Below are positions 1 to 7,990 of a stretch of 64,000 bases of DNA, in pieces. The notes under the pieces are model-generated. The model saw only the letters and a list, made by a program, of their open reading frames with translations. It made no database searches and had not been told where the DNA came from. Origin of the DNA: SLHU01 sp009929975 (lineage in GTDB: Bacteria; Bacillota; Clostridia; Saccharofermentanales; UBA5734). The stretch is taken from NCBI GenBank assembly GCA_040776905.1, contig JAXGZQ010000003.1:248001-312000 (forward strand), read 5' to 3'. Positions within the stretch are counted from its first letter, which is position 1. Each line of letters opens with the position of its first letter. The position numbers and the translations under genes were made by a program.

Positions 1-1
1 C

Positions 2-967
2 AATTTCGCGATTCTCGGACCTGGCTCGATCTCCCGGCGGTTTGCCAAAGTACTGAACACGGCAGAGGGAGCCCGGCTGGCAGCGGTTGCTTCCGCATCC
101 AGCCTGGAAAGGGCTGAAAACTTCGCCCGCGAGTTTGGTGCCGACAGCTACTACGGCAGTTATGAGGAACTGCTGCGGCAGCCGGACATCGACGCCGTCT
201 ATATCGGCTTGACCCACAACTTCCACTATGACGCGATCAAGCTCAGTCTGGAGCACGGCAAAGCCGTCTTGTGTGAAAAACCGATGGTCACGACCGAAGC
301 GGAGGCAAAAGAACTGACTGAAATGGCACGGTCACGTGGTCTTTTGCTGATGGAAGCGATGTGGACACGTTGTCTGCCGGCCTTCCGGCAGGCGAAGCAG
401 TGGATTGAGGACGGCCGGATCGGCACACCTCATCTGGTACAGGCTTCGTTCAGCTTCAATGTTCCATTTGATCCAGAGCACCGTCTGTATAATCCGGCAC
501 TGGCCGGCGGCGGCCTGTTTGATGCCGGAGTCTATCCGATCGAGTTTGCCTCCGGTATGCTGGGTGAAAATCCGAGTCATGTCGCGGGAACACTTCATTC
601 TGGCTCAACGGGAGTTGATGAAATGGCGGCGATGAGCCTGGCCTATCCTTCCGGAGCACTGGCCAGCCTCAGCTGTGGTCTGCGCACAAAAACGGATTGG
701 GATGGCCGGGTCTATGGCAGCAATGGCAGCGTGATCGTGCGTGATTTTCTCATGACCAAACGCAGCGAGCTTTATGATACTGAAGGTCAACTGGTCGATC
801 AATTTGATCAAGACTTTGCTGATGGGTTTATCTATCAGATTCAGCATTTCTTGTCATTACTTGAGGCCGGCAGAATTGAAAGCGACCTGATCCCACATCG
901 TGACACCGTCGCCTGCGCAGCCGTTTTTGATCAACTCCTCAGTCAGAACGCTCCGGCCGTTGAATGA
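2..967 (+). CDS. Gfo/Idh/MocA family NAD(P)-dependent oxidoreductase (5' partial)
   Basis: This is the 3' part of a gene that begins before the window. The reading frame is open from base 2. The first residues (NFAILGPGSISRRFAKVL) are a Rossmann-type dinucleotide-binding start, so probably only a few codons are missing. The ATG at 209 lies inside the Rossmann domain and is not the true start. The conserved Glu-Lys-Pro of this family is present in VLCEKPMVTT, followed by the alpha/beta substrate domain with a GGGLFDAGVYPIEF segment. Family members oxidise or reduce sugars, inositols or dihydrodiols; the substrate cannot be read here. Its 3' end overlaps the convergent DUF188 gene by 29 bases. 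Confidence 0.88.
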   Translation, partial: NFAILGPGSISRRFAKVLNTAEGARLAAVASASSLERAENFAREFGADSYYGSYEELLRQPDIDAVYIGLTHNFHYDAIKLSLEHGKAVLCEKPMVTTEAEAKELTEMARSRGLLLMEAMWTRCLPAFRQAKQWIEDGRIGTPHLVQASFSFNVPFDPEHRLYNPALAGGGLFDAGVYPIEFASGMLGENPSHVAGTLHSGSTGVDEMAAMSLAYPSGALASLSCGLRTKTDWDGRVYGSNGSVIVRDFLMTKRSELYDTEGQLVDQFDQDFADGFIYQIQHFLSLLEAGRIESDLIPHRDTVACAAVFDQLLSQNAPAVE

Positions 968-1460
968 TCTGTCCGAGCAGCAGGTTCAACTGCTTTTCAA
1001 AAGAAATTTTCTGATCGCCTGAAGGTCTGCGTGACCGCTGTGGCCGCTCTCCGGCGCGGCGGGCCCGGCTGGCCAGATGGCGTTCCATCAGCAGCTGGTC
1101 GATATTGTTCTGGTCATAACGGTTCCCGCTCGGGTGGATCGCGTGGCCGCGCTTAGCCAGCACCAGTGACGCCAAACCGTAGTCCTGAGTAACAACCACA
1201 TCACCGGAACGAACCTGACCGAGCAGTGCATAATCAACCGCGTCATGACCCTGGGCGATCTGACGCACTTCTCCATATCCGGGATACAGTTCGTGATTCT
1301 CATCCACAAAATAGATCAGCCGCAGACCGTAGCGCCGTGCCAGCCTTTCAATTGCCTGTCTCACACGGACAGGGCAGGCGTCCGCGTCCACCAGACAGGT
1401 GGGTTTTCCCGGGCGGTCATCCTGCGGGGTCTCATCCAATGGTGTTTCTAGCGTACACAT
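939..1460 (-). CDS. YaiI/YqxD family protein (DUF188, UPF0178)
   Basis: The protein has the N-terminal signature LVDADACPV and the later segments VTQDYGLASLVLAKRG and HPSGNRYDQNNID. These are typical of DUF188 proteins, whose biochemical role is not settled; the Asp-rich N-terminus is PIN/NYN-nuclease-like. The in-frame ATG at 1460 gives 173 residues. An open frame continues back to 1580, but those extra residues look non-conserved and would overlap the divergent phosphatase gene. No good Shine-Dalgarno precedes 1460. A TATTAT hexamer at 1472-1477 (minus strand) lies only 11 bases before the ATG, so a very short leader is possible. The basic C-terminal tail is longer than usual. Confidence 0.85.
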   Translation of the reverse strand: MCTLETPLDETPQDDRPGKPTCLVDADACPVRVRQAIERLARRYGLRLIYFVDENHELYPGYGEVRQIAQGHDAVDYALLGQVRSGDVVVTQDYGLASLVLAKRGHAIHPSGNRYDQNNIDQLLMERHLASRARRAGERPQRSRRPSGDQKISFEKQLNLLLGQIIQRPERSD

Positions 1461-1565
1461 GGATTCATGATATAATATCTGCTGAATGAATGCACCTGAT
1501 CTTACACTAAAAAGCGGAATGCGGCGAATTAACCGAATGATCTCGTCCCATCTCAAAGGAGTCCA

Positions 1566-2312
1566 ATGAAAACCAGACAAGACTACCCCAACCGCCTGCC
1601 GTTGAAAAACCTTTATAATCTGCGCGATATCGGTGGCTATATGACCCGTGACGGAAAGATAACATCTTTTGGCCGCTTTTTACGTTCAGAGGCTCCGCTA
1701 TACCTGACGGATCCGGAACTGGCCGAACTGATGACCTATCCGCTGCAGAGCGTGATTGATCTGCGCAGCCCCAATGAGGCCCGGCACCAGCCGCATGCGC
1801 TTTCCCATGTTCCCGGTATCCGATATGAACGTGTCGCGCTGCTCGGCAGCGATATCAACGCGACCGTCGCACAGGCCGATGCCCTGATCACGGGACGGCC
1901 TTCCACACTGGGGGATCTTTATCTCTTCATGCTGGAACATTCTAAAAAGGAATTTGCGCGCATCTTTAAAATCTTCGAAGAAACACAGGATGGCGCGGTA
2001 CTGTTTCACTGTACCCACGGCAAGGACCGGACCGGTCTGGTGGCCATGCTGCTCCTGCTGCTAGCAGGTGTCAGTGATCATGACATCATTGCCAACTATC
2101 AGGTCAGCCGTACCTATCTGCAGCCGCTTTTTGACCAGACAGCGGATCAGATTCCCGATTCACTGCGGCCCTATCTGAACTCAGACGCGTCTAATATGGA
2201 GCAGGCGCTGGAATGGATGCACGGGCATTTCCCGACCGCAGCCGACTATCTCTCCAGCTGTGGTGTATCTCGGAGCACCATGGATGTGGTGCGGGCACGA
2301 CTGATCGGCTGA
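1566..2312 (+). CDS. Tyrosine-protein phosphatase (Y_phosphatase3 family)
   Basis: The 248-residue protein carries the dual-specificity/tyrosine phosphatase P-loop HCTHGKDRTG, with catalytic Cys149 and Arg155. The family's N-terminal NLRDIGGY element is at residues 18-25, followed by a strand reading SVIDLRSPNE. Such proteins are cytoplasmic phosphatases, often acting on phosphotyrosine or phosphoinositide-like substrates; the physiological substrate is not predictable. AAAGGAG at 1555-1561 is a good ribosome-binding site and fixes the start. A TATAAT hexamer at 1471-1476 on the plus strand could be its -10 box, without a convincing -35. It is divergent from the DUF188 gene and convergent with the lipoprotein gene. 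Confidence 0.88.
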   Translation: MKTRQDYPNRLPLKNLYNLRDIGGYMTRDGKITSFGRFLRSEAPLYLTDPELAELMTYPLQSVIDLRSPNEARHQPHALSHVPGIRYERVALLGSDINATVAQADALITGRPSTLGDLYLFMLEHSKKEFARIFKIFEETQDGAVLFHCTHGKDRTGLVAMLLLLLAGVSDHDIIANYQVSRTYLQPLFDQTADQIPDSLRPYLNSDASNMEQALEWMHGHFPTAADYLSSCGVSRSTMDVVRARLIG

Positions 2313-2358
2313 CCCGCCTGAACTGCGCCCGGCCGGACACGCTGATCCAGACTCAACC

Positions 2359-3657
2359 TCAATAACCGGCCAATTCCAGTGTTATCGCGCTGATCACCGT
2401 ACCGCGCATCTCGATCGTCATCAACACCTGACCGCCTTCAAACTGACCGCTGATCGTGAATTCGGTCTCTTTCGCGAACGGATACCGGCGCAGCACATCG
2501 TCCAGCGTCATACTCGGTCCGAGTCCCGAACCCAGACGGACCTCATCATCTTTAAGCACGATCTTCTGAACAACACCATCCCAGCGGCTGTGCCGGAAAC
2601 ATGTCCCCTCAACCTCAATATCCAGATTTTCATACTCCAGTGATAATTTCTGCAGATTACCGCTTGTTGTACAGTTGCTGTCATCATGAATAGCCGGTGC
2701 TCCGACCATGCTCTCAAAGTTATTGGATCGAATCATGACCAGCTGGCCGTCCTCAACACCGGCAAACTGAAGCAGCGGCTGCCGATTGAAATAGACCAAC
2801 AGATCTGATTCAGCCAGAGTATCGGGAATCACATCATCAATCTGATACTGCTGTTCGGCGGTCGCTCTGATCTCGATGGTCCGCGCGTCACTGCCGCTCG
2901 GATTCTGCGATGCCAGACGGAAGCCCTCAAAAGCCAGGCTGTCGATACGGACATGTTCGAGACGAAACTCAGAGGTTCTTGTACTGATCTGCTGACGGTA
3001 AAACTCAATGATCCGGCGTGCCTTGAGACGCAGGAGATCAATCGCCAGATCGGGATGATCCTGACGAAGCAGCAGCGCCAGTGCCTCTTCATCGCTGCGG
3101 TCAATGGCGTCAAAATACAGATTGGCCAGATCATAAAGGCGCAGAACCTGACGGACCCAGCCGGCCGAAAGCGAGAGCTGACCTTCGCCGTCATCATGGA
3201 AAAACAGCGCGAAGCGGCTGTCTCCGCGTCCCGCTTCATGAAACTGAAGCCAGACGCCCTGCATCTGATCGATCAGTTCCTGCTGTTGAGGCAGAGCCGT
3301 CAGCATTTCATTCTGCATCGACAAGAGCTCTTGTGAACTCATCACGGTGAAGGATTGAATTTCACCGGGGATGCCGCGGCGGATCAGTCGGATATACTGT
3401 TGAAACTCATTCAGGGACAATTGATCCAGCTGACGGACAGACAGGCTGCGGTACACCGATTCACTGTCGGCTTCAATTCGAATCGCGTCGACCAGGCGCT
3501 GTGTCAGATTGTAGAGGCTGAGCTGACTGTCGGAATGGTCACGGCCGTTGTCATCATTGGAGAACAGGGCCTGGATCGGTTCGAAGACGGCTGAGCAGCC
3601 GCTGTTCAGCATCAGGCCTGCGATCAGCACGCTGACAAGCATCAGTCTGAGTTTCAT
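2359..3657 (-). CDS. Putative lipoprotein encoded with a SigH-like sigma factor
   Basis: I do not recognise this 432-residue protein. It starts MKLRLMLVSVLIAGLMLNSGC, a lipoprotein-type signal peptide with Cys21 as the likely lipidated residue, followed by an acidic Asn/Asp/Ser linker. It should therefore be anchored on the outer face of the membrane. The rest is mixed alpha/beta with no motif I can name. The start at 3657 is chosen because AAGGAGAG precedes it at good spacing; an upstream in-frame extension would run into the sigma gene. It begins 4 bases after the sigma-factor stop codon, so the two are almost certainly co-transcribed and coupled. Confidence 0.75.
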   Translation of the reverse strand: MKLRLMLVSVLIAGLMLNSGCSAVFEPIQALFSNDDNGRDHSDSQLSLYNLTQRLVDAIRIEADSESVYRSLSVRQLDQLSLNEFQQYIRLIRRGIPGEIQSFTVMSSQELLSMQNEMLTALPQQQELIDQMQGVWLQFHEAGRGDSRFALFFHDDGEGQLSLSAGWVRQVLRLYDLANLYFDAIDRSDEEALALLLRQDHPDLAIDLLRLKARRIIEFYRQQISTRTSEFRLEHVRIDSLAFEGFRLASQNPSGSDARTIEIRATAEQQYQIDDVIPDTLAESDLLVYFNRQPLLQFAGVEDGQLVMIRSNNFESMVGAPAIHDDSNCTTSGNLQKLSLEYENLDIEVEGTCFRHSRWDGVVQKIVLKDDEVRLGSGLGPSMTLDDVLRRYPFAKETEFTISGQFEGGQVLMTIEMRGTVISAITLELAGY

Positions 3658-3661
3658 ACGA

Positions 3662-4312
3662 CTACTCTCCTTCTGCCGCTTCCAGACGCTGGCGGCGAAA
3701 ACGATTGAATTTGCGTCTGGCCCGCTGCAGGGCATTATCGACGGCCTTCACCGGGCAGTCGAGCTGCGCGGCAATCGATTCATAGGCGGGGTCGTCCAGA
3801 AACAACAGGACGACATCCCGTTCCAGCGCGCTGAGCTCATGCCGGATGAAAAACTGCAGATCGTTCAGGTTTTCTCTTTCCAGGAGTTTTCGCTCCGGAT
3901 CAGGTGTCGATGTGTCAGCGAACAGATCCTTGAGTTCACGCGTCTGATCATCTGCCTGAAGCAGTCCCTGCAGTGATAACGATTCATTGAGCGGTGAATG
4001 CTTCAGCCGGGAGGCACGGCGGATCGCGTCATTGATCCGTGCCGTCACACAAAGCGAGGCAAAAGCGGTAAATGGAACCTGATGCTCCGGCCGGTAATCA
4101 CGGATGGCCTGGAAAAGACCGATCATGCCTTCCTGCAGAACATCTTCATGATCGGCACCCGCCATAAAAAGAGTGGATGCTTTGCGGCGGACCAGGCCTT
4201 TATGACGCTCCAGCAGCAGGTCAATGGCACGGGTCTGGCCATCGGCGGCAAGGCGCAGCAACTGGTGGTCATCCAGTTGATCCAGTTCATCTGTGTACAC
4301 GTGATCTGTCAT
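3662..4312 (-). CDS. sigH: RNA polymerase sigma factor, SigH (sigma-30/Spo0H)-like
   Basis: The 216-residue protein has sigma region 2 (LVRRKASTLFMAGADHEDVLQEGMIGLFQAI is the region 2.1-2.2 core, read as short segments) and a C-terminal region 4 helix-turn-helix (YESIAAQLDCPVKAVDNALQRAR). The core-binding DVLQEGMIGL segment and the spacing match Bacillus SigH more than ECF sigmas. The position just after rlmB is also the usual SigH position in Bacillota, although yacP is missing. The ATG at 4312, just downstream of rlmB, is preferred over an in-frame start that would overlap rlmB. In relatives SigH directs transition-state, competence or sporulation genes. Sporulation cannot be inferred from this window. 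Confidence 0.88.
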   Translation of the reverse strand: MTDHVYTDELDQLDDHQLLRLAADGQTRAIDLLLERHKGLVRRKASTLFMAGADHEDVLQEGMIGLFQAIRDYRPEHQVPFTAFASLCVTARINDAIRRASRLKHSPLNESLSLQGLLQADDQTRELKDLFADTSTPDPERKLLERENLNDLQFFIRHELSALERDVVLLFLDDPAYESIAAQLDCPVKAVDNALQRARRKFNRFRRQRLEAAEGE

Positions 4313-4335
4313 CTCATTACCTGCTGCAGTCAGTT

Positions 4336-5139
4336 TCAGCGTTGTCCGGAAGCGGCCCATCGTTGCCGGACGGCTTCAAAAACGATAATGCCCGTCGCGA
4401 CCGCCGCGTTCAGCGAGTTCACATGTCCGCGCATCGGGATGGACACGAGAAAATCGCAGTGTTTGCGCAGCGCGGCACTGAGGCCTTCTCCTTCGCTGCC
4501 GGTGATGATCGCCAGAGAACCTGACCAGTCTGCCTGGTCATAGGTCTGACCGGCCTCCGCGTCGGTCCCGAAGATCCAGAATCCTTTCTCTTTCAATTTG
4601 AGAACGGTCTGGGTCATATTGGTGACCTTGACAACCGGCACATGCTCAATCGCACCGGCCGAAGCACGCGAGACCGCAGCGTTCAGACCAACGGAACGGC
4701 GTTGTGGAATCACGATTCCGTCGCAACCGGCCGCATCGGCGATTCTCAAAATGGAACCGAGGTTATAGCTGTCCTTGAGCTCATCGAGTAATATCAGAAA
4801 AGGCGGACGCTCATTCTTCTCACATCGCTTCAGCAGTTCATCAAGGTCGATATAATCATGTGCGGCCACCTGGGCGATGATTCCCTGATGATTACGGGTC
4901 AGACTCATCTGATCAAGCACCGTGCGTTCTACTTCACTGACGATCGTGCCGCTGTCGCGGGCGTCACGAATGATCCGGCCCAGCACCGGATCCGGCCGGC
5001 CTTCGCGGCGGGCCACCCAGATCTTATCAACCGTCCGTCCGGCCTTCAGCGCTTCCATGACCGGATGCCGCCCCTCCAGACGATCCTCCGGCAGTTCAGG
5101 TGTTTTATCGGCATCATGGTTCATTGGCGGTTGCTTCAT
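4336..5139 (-). CDS. rlmB: 23S rRNA (guanosine-2'-O-)-methyltransferase RlmB (TrmH/SpoU family)
   Basis: A SpoU-family protein of about 267 residues. It has an N-terminal substrate-binding domain starting LEGRHPVMEALKAGR and a C-terminal SPOUT fold with the three family motifs: LDELKDSYNLGSILR, AIITGSEGEGL and IPMRGHVNSLNAAVA. It methylates the ribose of a conserved guanosine in the 23S rRNA peptidyl-transferase region. Several in-frame ATGs are close together. The one at 5139 is preferred because AAGGTGAT lies a few bases upstream, whereas the ATG at 5154 has no ribosome-binding site. The 5' end overlaps mrnC in either case, which indicates translational coupling. Confidence 0.93.
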   Translation of the reverse strand: MKQPPMNHDADKTPELPEDRLEGRHPVMEALKAGRTVDKIWVARREGRPDPVLGRIIRDARDSGTIVSEVERTVLDQMSLTRNHQGIIAQVAAHDYIDLDELLKRCEKNERPPFLILLDELKDSYNLGSILRIADAAGCDGIVIPQRRSVGLNAAVSRASAGAIEHVPVVKVTNMTQTVLKLKEKGFWIFGTDAEAGQTYDQADWSGSLAIITGSEGEGLSAALRKHCDFLVSIPMRGHVNSLNAAVATGIIVFEAVRQRWAASGQR

Positions 5140-5533
5140 GTTCATCACCTTCATAAATCATTCGCAGCAGTCGATCGATCCGTTCGTGCTGCCCGGTCAG
5201 GTAAAGATAGCCGATCAGGGCTTCGAATCCCGTTGCCGACTGATAGTCAACAGGGTCCGCGTGTTTCGGCATACTACCGCTCTGGCTGTTGCGGCCCCGG
5301 CGAAAGATCGCTTCTTCCTCCGGTGTCAGACGGGGCAGGATCAGACGGGCAGCTCTGGCCTGGGCCGAAGCGCTGACCAGCCCGATGGACTGCTGGTGCA
5401 GGCGGCCGGATTGTCCCGTAACATGGCTGAACAGGTACAGGCGGGTCTGCAGTTCATAGACAGCATCACCGATATAGGCCAGAACGGAGACTGGAACCTC
5501 CCGGATATCACCGCTGAATTCAGGCAGGCTCAT
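5114..5533 (-). CDS. mrnC: Mini-ribonuclease 3 (MrnC)
   Basis: This 139-residue protein is an RNase III catalytic domain without a double-stranded RNA-binding domain, as in MrnC. The signature segment is SVLAYIGDAVYELQTRLYL, with the metal-binding Asp, and later RGRNSQSGSMPKHA and YQSATGFEALIGYLYL carry the second acidic cluster. Family members mature the ends of 23S rRNA in Bacillota. It begins inside the cysS stop codon (ATGA overlap) and runs into rlmB, so cysE-cysS-mrnC-rlmB-sigH read as one operon. This order is typical of Bacillota. Confidence 0.92.
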   Translation of the reverse strand: MSLPEFSGDIREVPVSVLAYIGDAVYELQTRLYLFSHVTGQSGRLHQQSIGLVSASAQARAARLILPRLTPEEEAIFRRGRNSQSGSMPKHADPVDYQSATGFEALIGYLYLTGQHERIDRLLRMIYEGDEHEATANEP

Positions 5534-6945
5534 CGGGGCGTGACCTTGGGACCCTGCGGTGTGTCCTCAATCACAAAGCCTTCGGACTGGATTTTGTCAC
5601 GCAGAGCATCGGCACGGGCAAAGTCGCGGGCCTTTTTCGCCTCGGTCCGTTCGGCGAGCAGATCGAGAATGGTCTGCGGAACCTGCTGTTCAGTTTCAGG
5701 GTATAATCCGAGCACATCAAGCAGTTCATTGATTTTATCCGCGGCTGCCAGCAGCGCGGAACGCTCTGCCACTGAATCAGCGACCGTGGTGTTGACAAGC
5801 CGGACCAGATCAAAGATAGCGGCCAAACCATCCGCGGTATTCAGGTCATCATCCATGGCTTCGATAAACGCCTCTCCGGCGGTCACAGCCGCGTCACGCA
5901 GCGCAGACGACGCTGTCCTGACGGCTGGCTCATCACTTTTCTCCGGCGCGCTTTGCGCGAGGAACCTGATATTTTCCAGACAGTTGACGATGCGCTTCCA
6001 GCCATTTTCCGCAGCGTGCAGCAGATCCGTAGAGAAATTGATCGGCATCCGGTAATGGCCGCTGAGCATGAAGAAACGCAGCACCTGATGATCAAAATGC
6101 CGGGCGAGATCCCTTACCGTAAAGAAATTGCCGCTCGATTTGGACATTTTCGCGTGATCAATATTAATGAAGCCGTTGTGCATCCAGTATCTGACGAAAG
6201 GCTTGCCGGTCGCGGCTTCGCTCTGGGCGATTTCGTTTTCATGATGGGGAAAGACCAGGTCCTGCCCGCCGCCATGAATGTCAATGGTATCACCCAGATA
6301 CTGGCGGACCATAGCCGAGCACTCAATATGCCAGCCGGGACGTCCTTCACCCCACGGGCTCTCCCAGGACGGTTCGCCTTCTTTTTTGAATTTCCACAGC
6401 GCGAAGTCAGCGCTGCTCTTCTTGTCTGATAAATCTGTCAGCCGGTCACTGGCACCGGCGAGAAGATCCTCCAGACGGTGATGTGACAGCTTGCCATAGT
6501 TTGCGTAGCGGGCGACATCAAAGTAAACCCCGTCAGACGCGGTGTAGGCATAGCCGCGATCGACCAGCAGCTGAACAAGCTCGATGATCATCGGGATCGT
6601 CCGGGTCGCGCGCGGGTGATGATCCGCCCGACGGATATTCAACTGGTCAGCATCCTGATAATAGGCATCAATGAAACGCTGGGCCAGCTCATCGGTACTG
6701 ATTCCCTCCTGGTTGGCGCGCGTGATCATCTTGTCATCGATATCCGTGAAATTCTGCACATAAGTCACCACATATCCGCGGTACTCAAAATAGCGGCGCA
6801 GCGTATCATAGGTGATGAACGGGCGGGCATTGCCCAGGTGGAAATAATTATAGACGGTCGGGCCACAGACATAGATTTTGACTTTTCCGGGTTCAAGAGG
6901 AACAAAATCTTCTTTCTGCCGTGTCTGCGTATTATAGATTCTCAT
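5530..6945 (-). CDS. cysS: Cysteinyl-tRNA synthetase
   Basis: Full-length class I synthetase of 471 residues that charges tRNA-Cys. The zinc and active-site ligands are visible: Cys27 in YVCGPTVY, the HIGH-like HLGN at 36-39, Cys209 in WHIECSAM and the His-His-Glu cluster at 234-238. The KMSKS loop is at 266-270. The C-terminal anticodon-binding DALR-type domain is present and ends with the usual short beta extension. The gene follows cysE by 18 bases and overlaps mrnC by 4. GGAGG precedes the ATG. No T-box leader was found in front of the cysE-cysS pair. Confidence 0.97.
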   Translation of the reverse strand: MRIYNTQTRQKEDFVPLEPGKVKIYVCGPTVYNYFHLGNARPFITYDTLRRYFEYRGYVVTYVQNFTDIDDKMITRANQEGISTDELAQRFIDAYYQDADQLNIRRADHHPRATRTIPMIIELVQLLVDRGYAYTASDGVYFDVARYANYGKLSHHRLEDLLAGASDRLTDLSDKKSSADFALWKFKKEGEPSWESPWGEGRPGWHIECSAMVRQYLGDTIDIHGGGQDLVFPHHENEIAQSEAATGKPFVRYWMHNGFINIDHAKMSKSSGNFFTVRDLARHFDHQVLRFFMLSGHYRMPINFSTDLLHAAENGWKRIVNCLENIRFLAQSAPEKSDEPAVRTASSALRDAAVTAGEAFIEAMDDDLNTADGLAAIFDLVRLVNTTVADSVAERSALLAAADKINELLDVLGLYPETEQQVPQTILDLLAERTEAKKARDFARADALRDKIQSEGFVIEDTPQGPKVTPR

Positions 6946-6963
6946 GTTGCTGTTCAGCCTCCA

Positions 6964-7722
6964 TCATGTTGATCTGACATCATCTGCTGTGTTGTCATGA
7001 CCTGAGGCATCCGTTTCTCCGGATGGCTCGCTGCCGGTCAGTTTCTCCGAATCCGGACAGTCGCGGACAAATTTCTTCCCCGGTTCGAACTGGGCCGACA
7101 GTCCCATTTTCTTCTCCAGGCTGGCGACCCGGTGCAGCAGGCGGCAGATTTCCTGTTCAATCGGATCCGGCGCGCTGCTGTGATCCAGTTCCACACTATG
7201 CCGGACCTGACGGCCCTGCGGCCGGATGATACGGCCGGGAACACCAACGACCGTTGAATACGGCGGCACTTCATTGAGAACCACCGCATTGGCACCGATC
7301 ATACTGCAGGAACCGACATGAAATGGACCGAGGATTTTAGCCCCGGCCCCGATCAGGACATTATCGCCGATGGTCGGATGCCGTTTCCCGCACTCTTTGC
7401 CGGTACCACCTAATGTGACACCGTGATAGATCGTACAGTCATTGCCGATTTCCGCGGTTTCACCGATCACAACGCCCATGCCATGGTCAATGAAAAGCCC
7501 TGAACCGATCTTCGCACCCGGATGAATCTCAATACCGCTGAGAAAGCGGCTGAACTGAGAGACGGCCCGTGCGAGAAATAAGAAGCGGTGATTGTACAGC
7601 CAGTGCGCGATCCGGTGATAAAAGATCGCGTGAAATCCAGAATACAGAAAAAAGACCTGCGCGGTGCTCTTTCCTGCCGGATCACGTTTAGCGATCGCTT
7701 TTGCGTCTGCCATCAAACCCAT
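6964..7722 (-). CDS. cysE: Serine O-acetyltransferase
   Basis: The 252-residue protein acetylates L-serine with acetyl-CoA, the first committed step of cysteine synthesis. It shows the alpha-helical N-terminal part followed by left-handed beta-helix hexapeptide repeats. Diagnostic segments are GIEIHPGAKIGSGLFIDHGMGVVIGETA and GVTLGGTGKE (shown as separate family motifs), with active-site Asp and His in FIDHGMG. The C-terminal 70 or so residues are polar and longer than needed for catalysis. AGGGG six bases before the ATG at 7722 supports the start. The 6S RNA gene ends only about 50 bases upstream, leaving little room for a separate promoter. Confidence 0.94.
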   Translation of the reverse strand: MGLMADAKAIAKRDPAGKSTAQVFFLYSGFHAIFYHRIAHWLYNHRFLFLARAVSQFSRFLSGIEIHPGAKIGSGLFIDHGMGVVIGETAEIGNDCTIYHGVTLGGTGKECGKRHPTIGDNVLIGAGAKILGPFHVGSCSMIGANAVVLNEVPPYSTVVGVPGRIIRPQGRQVRHSVELDHSSAPDPIEQEICRLLHRVASLEKKMGLSAQFEPGKKFVRDCPDSEKLTGSEPSGETDASGHDNTADDVRST

Positions 7723-7742
7723 ATGTTTCCCCTATATATCAA

Positions 7743-7762
7743 TCACCACGCAATCGTGGTGA
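7743..7762 (-). promoter_or_regulatory. Small hairpin in the cysE leader
   Basis: CACCACG and CGTGGTG are a perfect 7-bp inverted repeat with a 4-base loop, between the 6S RNA terminator and the cysE ribosome-binding site. It has no U-run, so it is not an obvious terminator. It could stabilise or regulate a read-through transcript entering cysE. Confidence 0.4.
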
Positions 7763-7772
7763 CCGTCCAGAC

Positions 7773-7957
7773 AAAAAACCCGGGATGCCCAACCCCCTTT
7801 TTGACACCTAGCCAATTGCCAGGTGGGTGCCCTGCAGCGGCCTTTAGCCTAGCTCGGTCGGACTTGCGTCCGGAGCCATCGCTGTATTCCGCATTAACCC
7901 GAGCTCCCGTTTAAGTCATGAAGGTTCAAAAATGAGGGTAACGGACATACCAGGTAC
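7773..7957 (-). ncRNA. ssrS: 6S RNA (SsrS), clostridial type
   Basis: On the minus strand a near-consensus promoter is followed by about 185 bases that end in a U-run. The 5' and 3' ends form a long imperfect closing stem (7935-7955 with 7778-7798, mostly paired with a few bulges). The interior has landmarks I associate with clostridial 6S RNAs: TTTTTGAACC, TTAAACGGGAGCT and GCAGGGCACCCACCT. The apical part has a CGGAC-GCAA-GTCCG hairpin, and GAGCTCGG pairs with CCGAGCT. 6S RNA mimics an open promoter and sequesters the housekeeping RNA polymerase holoenzyme. A covariance-model search would settle the ends. No protein-coding alternative in this stretch is credible. Confidence 0.87.
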
Positions 7958-7961
7958 CTAC

Positions 7962-7990
7962 AGTATACCTTTTTTCTCAGGGTTGCTCAA
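7962..7990 (-). promoter_or_regulatory. Promoter of the 6S RNA gene
   Basis: Minus-strand TTGAGC (7985-7990), a 17-base spacer and TATACT (7962-7967), placing +1 near 7955-7957. The -35 hexamer contains the comF stop codon (TGA at 7987-7989), so the promoter lies directly on the end of comF. Confidence 0.82.

Noticed and set aside
7588..7914. Plus-strand open frame across the cysE start and the 6S RNA
   Set aside because: It has no ribosome-binding site, is antisense to cysE and to a structured RNA gene, and has no protein-like composition.
7723..7986. T-box leader for cysE-cysS
   Set aside because: No T-box core or terminator/antiterminator pair is present; the conserved blocks match 6S RNA instead.
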